Origin: Acanthaster planci
Taxonomy: Eukaryota; Echinodermata; Asteroidea; Valvatida; Acanthasteridae
DNA: 64,000 nucleotides
NCBI RefSeq assembly: GCF_001949145.1
Contig: NW_019091389.1
Span: 596,313-660,312 of the forward strand
Direction: 5' to 3'
The position numbers were made by a program, and so were the translations under genes. Of this stretch, positions 60,541 to 64,000 are shown one piece after another. Under the pieces are notes generated by a model. That model had not been told where the DNA came from and searched no databases. It saw only the letters and a list, made by a program, of their open reading frames with translations. The stretch's first letter is position 1. Every line of letters begins with the position of its first letter.

Positions 60541-62549
60541 CCTGTTTTACGTATATGCAAAACCAGTGGGAACCAATGCTTTCCTCCGGCTAAGGTAGTG
60601 ATATGTTTTTGCACGATGTATGACAAATACACAAAATTCTCACTGCAGAGAATGATCTGTATATTTAATAGTAGCAAAAATCCACGGACTGTATGTCACA
60701 CACTATATGAAAAACAACAAGACAAATCAAACAATGAAATCAATACTAACATTAAGAGCCGATCTTGATGAAGATTTACTCATTGTTAAAACGTTGGGCC
60801 AAAAGGTTGGGCAATACAACTTCATCCAACAATTAGTCTTTGGCTACACTACTGTGGGTAACGCTGGGGGAAATTACCAAAATGTTGGCAATGAACAAAA
60901 ACCCAACGGCGTCGACAGTTCATAGTGCGACCTTCTATTGCCCATTAAAAAATTGTTACAGTGGTGGGGACTTGATAAATGATATGAAACGACGGATGAC
61001 TTGGCTTGGCTTCGTTCTGGTGAGTATTATCGATAGAACTGGGAGAGGGGGCAGGTGAACTCGTGGGGAGGGGACTTGTAGAGCTCAAAAAAGCTGGGGG
61101 ATCTGAGGGATCTTGACTATGGACTTAACGCATGGACTTAAAGTAAGGCATGGAGAATGAAATTCACGTGGCTGTGTCCAAGCCACTGACTCCACAACAG
61201 CGTATCAAAGAGGAATATTTCAAATTCTGTGAATTTGCAGCATTAGTCCAAAGAATTCTTCCTTCGAACGTAGACTTTCATTTTATTCTGACTCGCGTCA
61301 CCGGACGTGTCAAGGACAATATGCTAAACTTTACTTAACCATTATTTGATGGAATCAAATCAATCGCAAATCATTTATTATTTGTAAAGATTTTGAATTC
61401 ACTCTGCTAAATTTATCGAACACACTGCAAAAGAAATGGTGCTTGCCTTAGCAGAATCTTTAAACAGATGTAAATACAGAAAGAACTTCTTTTGAATGGA
61501 TATTGGCTACAATTAGGATATGCACGAACCCATTTACTCCTTGGAAACATAGTCCAATCTACATTGTTTGCAAGAAAGGAGCCCGATAATGACACTGACC
61601 TATCACGATTCGGTCAAAACTTCGAGACAAGAATAGATACCTATAGGCGTAAAGGTAAGACAAACGTAATTAACGTATCATCAAACTCACACAGAGCAGG
61701 AGAGGGATAAAATGATGAGTATGGTAGGTTATGCAGGGGAAGGATGCATGTTAAAGACAGTCAAACAGAGAAGCTAGATGCCGCTAAGTACTGTCTGTAT
61801 AGGTCACTGGCCACTGAAGTTATCAGCTCCTTCCAGATGCAGAGGATTGGTTGGTTGCAAGTTCTGCTACTCACTGCCCACACGCACTGCGGACCGACCC
61901 ACACGTTTCTTAGAAATGTGTGACCTAATTCTGGGGAAGGCAGGATTTCGAAAAAAATGGGGTGTGGGCATAAATTCACCCTATTACATATTCAAAACAT
62001 TTCAAGATTCTTTGACAAATTCCTAAAAATTCGTCAGCTGATGACGCACTGTATTTAAGTCGAAGAAACTTTGATCGAGGAAAAAGGACCAGAGGTAGTT
62101 TGATGGATTATATATGAATGTCTTTTGACCATCATACTTCACCAACGTCATTCTTCCAATCAACTCTAATTTATAACTCGGATTGATGCAAGCGTACAAG
62201 CTGATTAGCGAGATTTGCACCGACCGGAACCATACATCGTGGAGCCACAGTGATTTATGGGATTTCCGCAATGGTTTGCTTAGAAAGTGAAACTGGTATA
62301 ATGAAGGCAGGCGGTAAACAACATTTTGTTTGAATTTTTGAAGGGGGCAAAATAGCATTTCTGTAACCGTTGACCAAGGAGGTCAGGTCCAATTTTAGCC
62401 ACGCAGAAATGTTTTTGTTGTGATAACTGGACAGTGGGCGACACTTAATCATCCAATATCTCAGGCGACCGTGGAATTTGCGACAGTCAGAGCTGCAGTA
62501 CCACTTGAGTTATGCCTGAATGAACGGCATTTGTTGGGCCATTCAGCGT

Positions 62550-63060
62550 GCGGCGCCCGATAAATCAAGGGCGTTTTCGCTCGTTTAACCGACGGAGAAG
62601 CACCGTTAATTTACGCTAGGTTTACTCGACTTTGCACCTGCGTTTCCATAACAATTTACAATATTTGAAATCCTCCACAATTTCCGAGTCCAACACCCCT
62701 CCGATTTGCCCATCCCGTGAAAGCAGCGACAAGATTGACGAGGTCCATAAATCCGGGAAATTTGGGCTGTCATTCGCAGCGCAGTCTCGTCGGCAGTTGT
62801 TGTGCCGTACTAATCGACTTTTATTACAACGCCATCTGGCCGAAATCTATAAAATTGCATATTCGGTTAATTTGCAGGGCCGTGAATCACGCCAACGCCG
62901 ACAGTTTAACGAGGAGGCTGCTGTTTTAATCTCGAGGAACCAATGACAACGAGGCAATTGCTACGGCCGCTAATCAAAATCCACGTGCGGCATTGAAGTT
63001 GCCAAACCTCCGTGAATTTGACGGCGCAGAGAAATTACGTGCCAATTTGAATGGAAGAAA
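62550..63060. promoter_or_regulatory. Candidate conserved regulatory element upstream of the cyclase exons
   Basis: The 510-bp stretch has even composition, frequent CpG and tightly packed factor-site-like words: CTAATCAAAATCC (homeodomain type), CCAATGACAA (Sox/CCAAT type), CCACGTGC (E-box) and GCCATCTGGC. A plus-strand open frame of 104 codons overlaps it without a known domain. Function is inferred only; a single sequence cannot show conservation. Confidence 0.35.
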
Positions 63061-64000
63061 CACAAACACCGTCAACGATGGTTGAAACATAAGGCAGGTT
63101 GACGCATTTCAACCTATGCAGTTTCCCAGCACAGTTTACTTGGCGTTTAGATTTGACTACATTTATTACATGCAATAGAGGTTTTTAATGGCTGAAAGTT
63201 ATGATATTATTTCGGCCCCATTAAAAAAAAACCAAACCACCCACGATCATTTTGTGTCCAATCTGTTTCACACGCACATGATGAATGACTGGCAATGATA
63301 TTGAGAAACAAATCGAGACAAAGTCTCACTTTCAAAATGAAGAAATTCTGCGACAGATGTTACTCCACCATCTGAATCACAGCCTACATGACACATAAAT
63401 ATGTATATTACTTAGTACAGACCCCTCTAATATTGCCTATTATATTAGTGGCAAAATGTTACAAAATATCACCGTTTGTTTGTGTCTCAAAACAGGACCG
63501 TGACGCAGGCAGACCAGACCGTATGCATATTGCTATTTTGCATGACTGACATTGAACCATCATGAAGAGTTTGGTGCCTGGCACATTTCATGCAGTCGCT
63601 TAGTGGCAGATAGGTGTTGTTAATGAGCTTCCGCATCCTCGTTTGGTTTCCATGCATCAGGACGAACAGACAGCTGGAAAGAAAAGTGCACTCCCCTCGC
63701 GACATGAGCCGAGCGCGAAAGGGCACAGGGTGGTTTCTGCTGTAATAGTCCAGGCGACCACCTGACCGCGTAATCAGACATGACTACTGAATACTCCCGT
63801 ATAAACGTTTCGGTCGCTTACCGATCCTGTTTTAAAGCCGTCGAAGACCTCTGCATTATACAGGTCGCTGCCAACACGCGCTGCCATTTTTCTACCGGGG
63901 AAAAAATTCAAATGCTCATGATAATTACCCCTACTGTTAATTAATGCTAGGGGTGTTATGCATCGCTTTTGCGTTCAACATCGATGACAGATCCATTTTG

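Larger units (their letters stand above)
59700..64000. other. Upstream intronic or unassigned DNA of the cyclase gene
   Basis: Reading the minus strand for kinase-homology motifs of membrane cyclases (SLQD-type, LKSSNC, WTAPELL, SFGII, RPDF) found none in these 4.3 kb. The exon before 59699 must therefore lie further on, or be too diverged for me to see. The stretch is CpG-rich compared with the left of the window. It contains the repeat-like stretch 60230-60540 and the structured island 62550-63060, both listed separately. Confidence 0.6.

Noticed and set aside
63822-63891. A 70-bp minus-strand exon-like segment with acceptor GGTAG and donor GTAAGC, reading ..YNAEVFDGFKTGS, superficially like the region before the kinase-homology Lys in membrane cyclases.
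   Set aside because: If it were that exon, the rest of the kinase-homology domain should lie between it and 59699, and none of its motifs is there. Its phase does not join the 59699 exon in a frame that makes family sense.

Overview
This is a window of animal nuclear DNA, not bacterial or viral. The evidence is split genes with GT-AG introns, long stretches without coding potential, tRNA-derived SINE-like elements and several small inverted-repeat element families. The one gene I can identify securely is a membrane guanylate cyclase. Dozens of TACATGTACATG-type palindromes and TAGGCCTA motifs suggest a marine invertebrate deuterostome, perhaps an echinoderm. That is an impression from composition, not a demonstrated assignment.

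Left domain (1 to about 39.5 kb): no securely recognisable gene. It has low CpG and is rich in TACATGTA. It holds one 224-codon open frame of unknown meaning (4426-5100), two tRNA-derived SINE-like elements (about 8.4-8.8 kb and 21.8-22.1 kb), and copies of several MITE-like families. It also holds two arrays of one ~146-bp tandem repeat (12.8-13.5 kb and 38.3-38.8 kb), each followed by an A-rich tail. Short mixed-composition islands could be regulatory DNA, but nothing in the sequence alone proves it.

Right domain (about 39.5 to 64 kb): CpG is visibly more frequent and TACATGTA is nearly absent. A 534-bp terminal-inverted-repeat element lies at 41379-41912. Seven consecutive minus-strand exons between 59699 and 50609 encode the dimerisation helix and the complete catalytic domain of a receptor-type guanylate cyclase, ending at a stop codon. 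Every splice junction keeps phase, and the joined part gives 266 residues. The kinase-homology, membrane and ligand-binding parts are not found here and should lie beyond position 64000.

The most interesting pattern is the contrast between the two domains. Members of the same repeat families on the two sides differ at CpG positions: copies on the left show TG or CA where right-hand copies keep CG. This looks like a boundary in germline DNA methylation near 39.5 kb. Second is the tandem-repeat element, whose architecture (tandem core, A-rich tail, terminal hairpin-like sequence) resembles Helitron-related or pearl-like non-autonomous elements. I found no coherent new multi-gene system.
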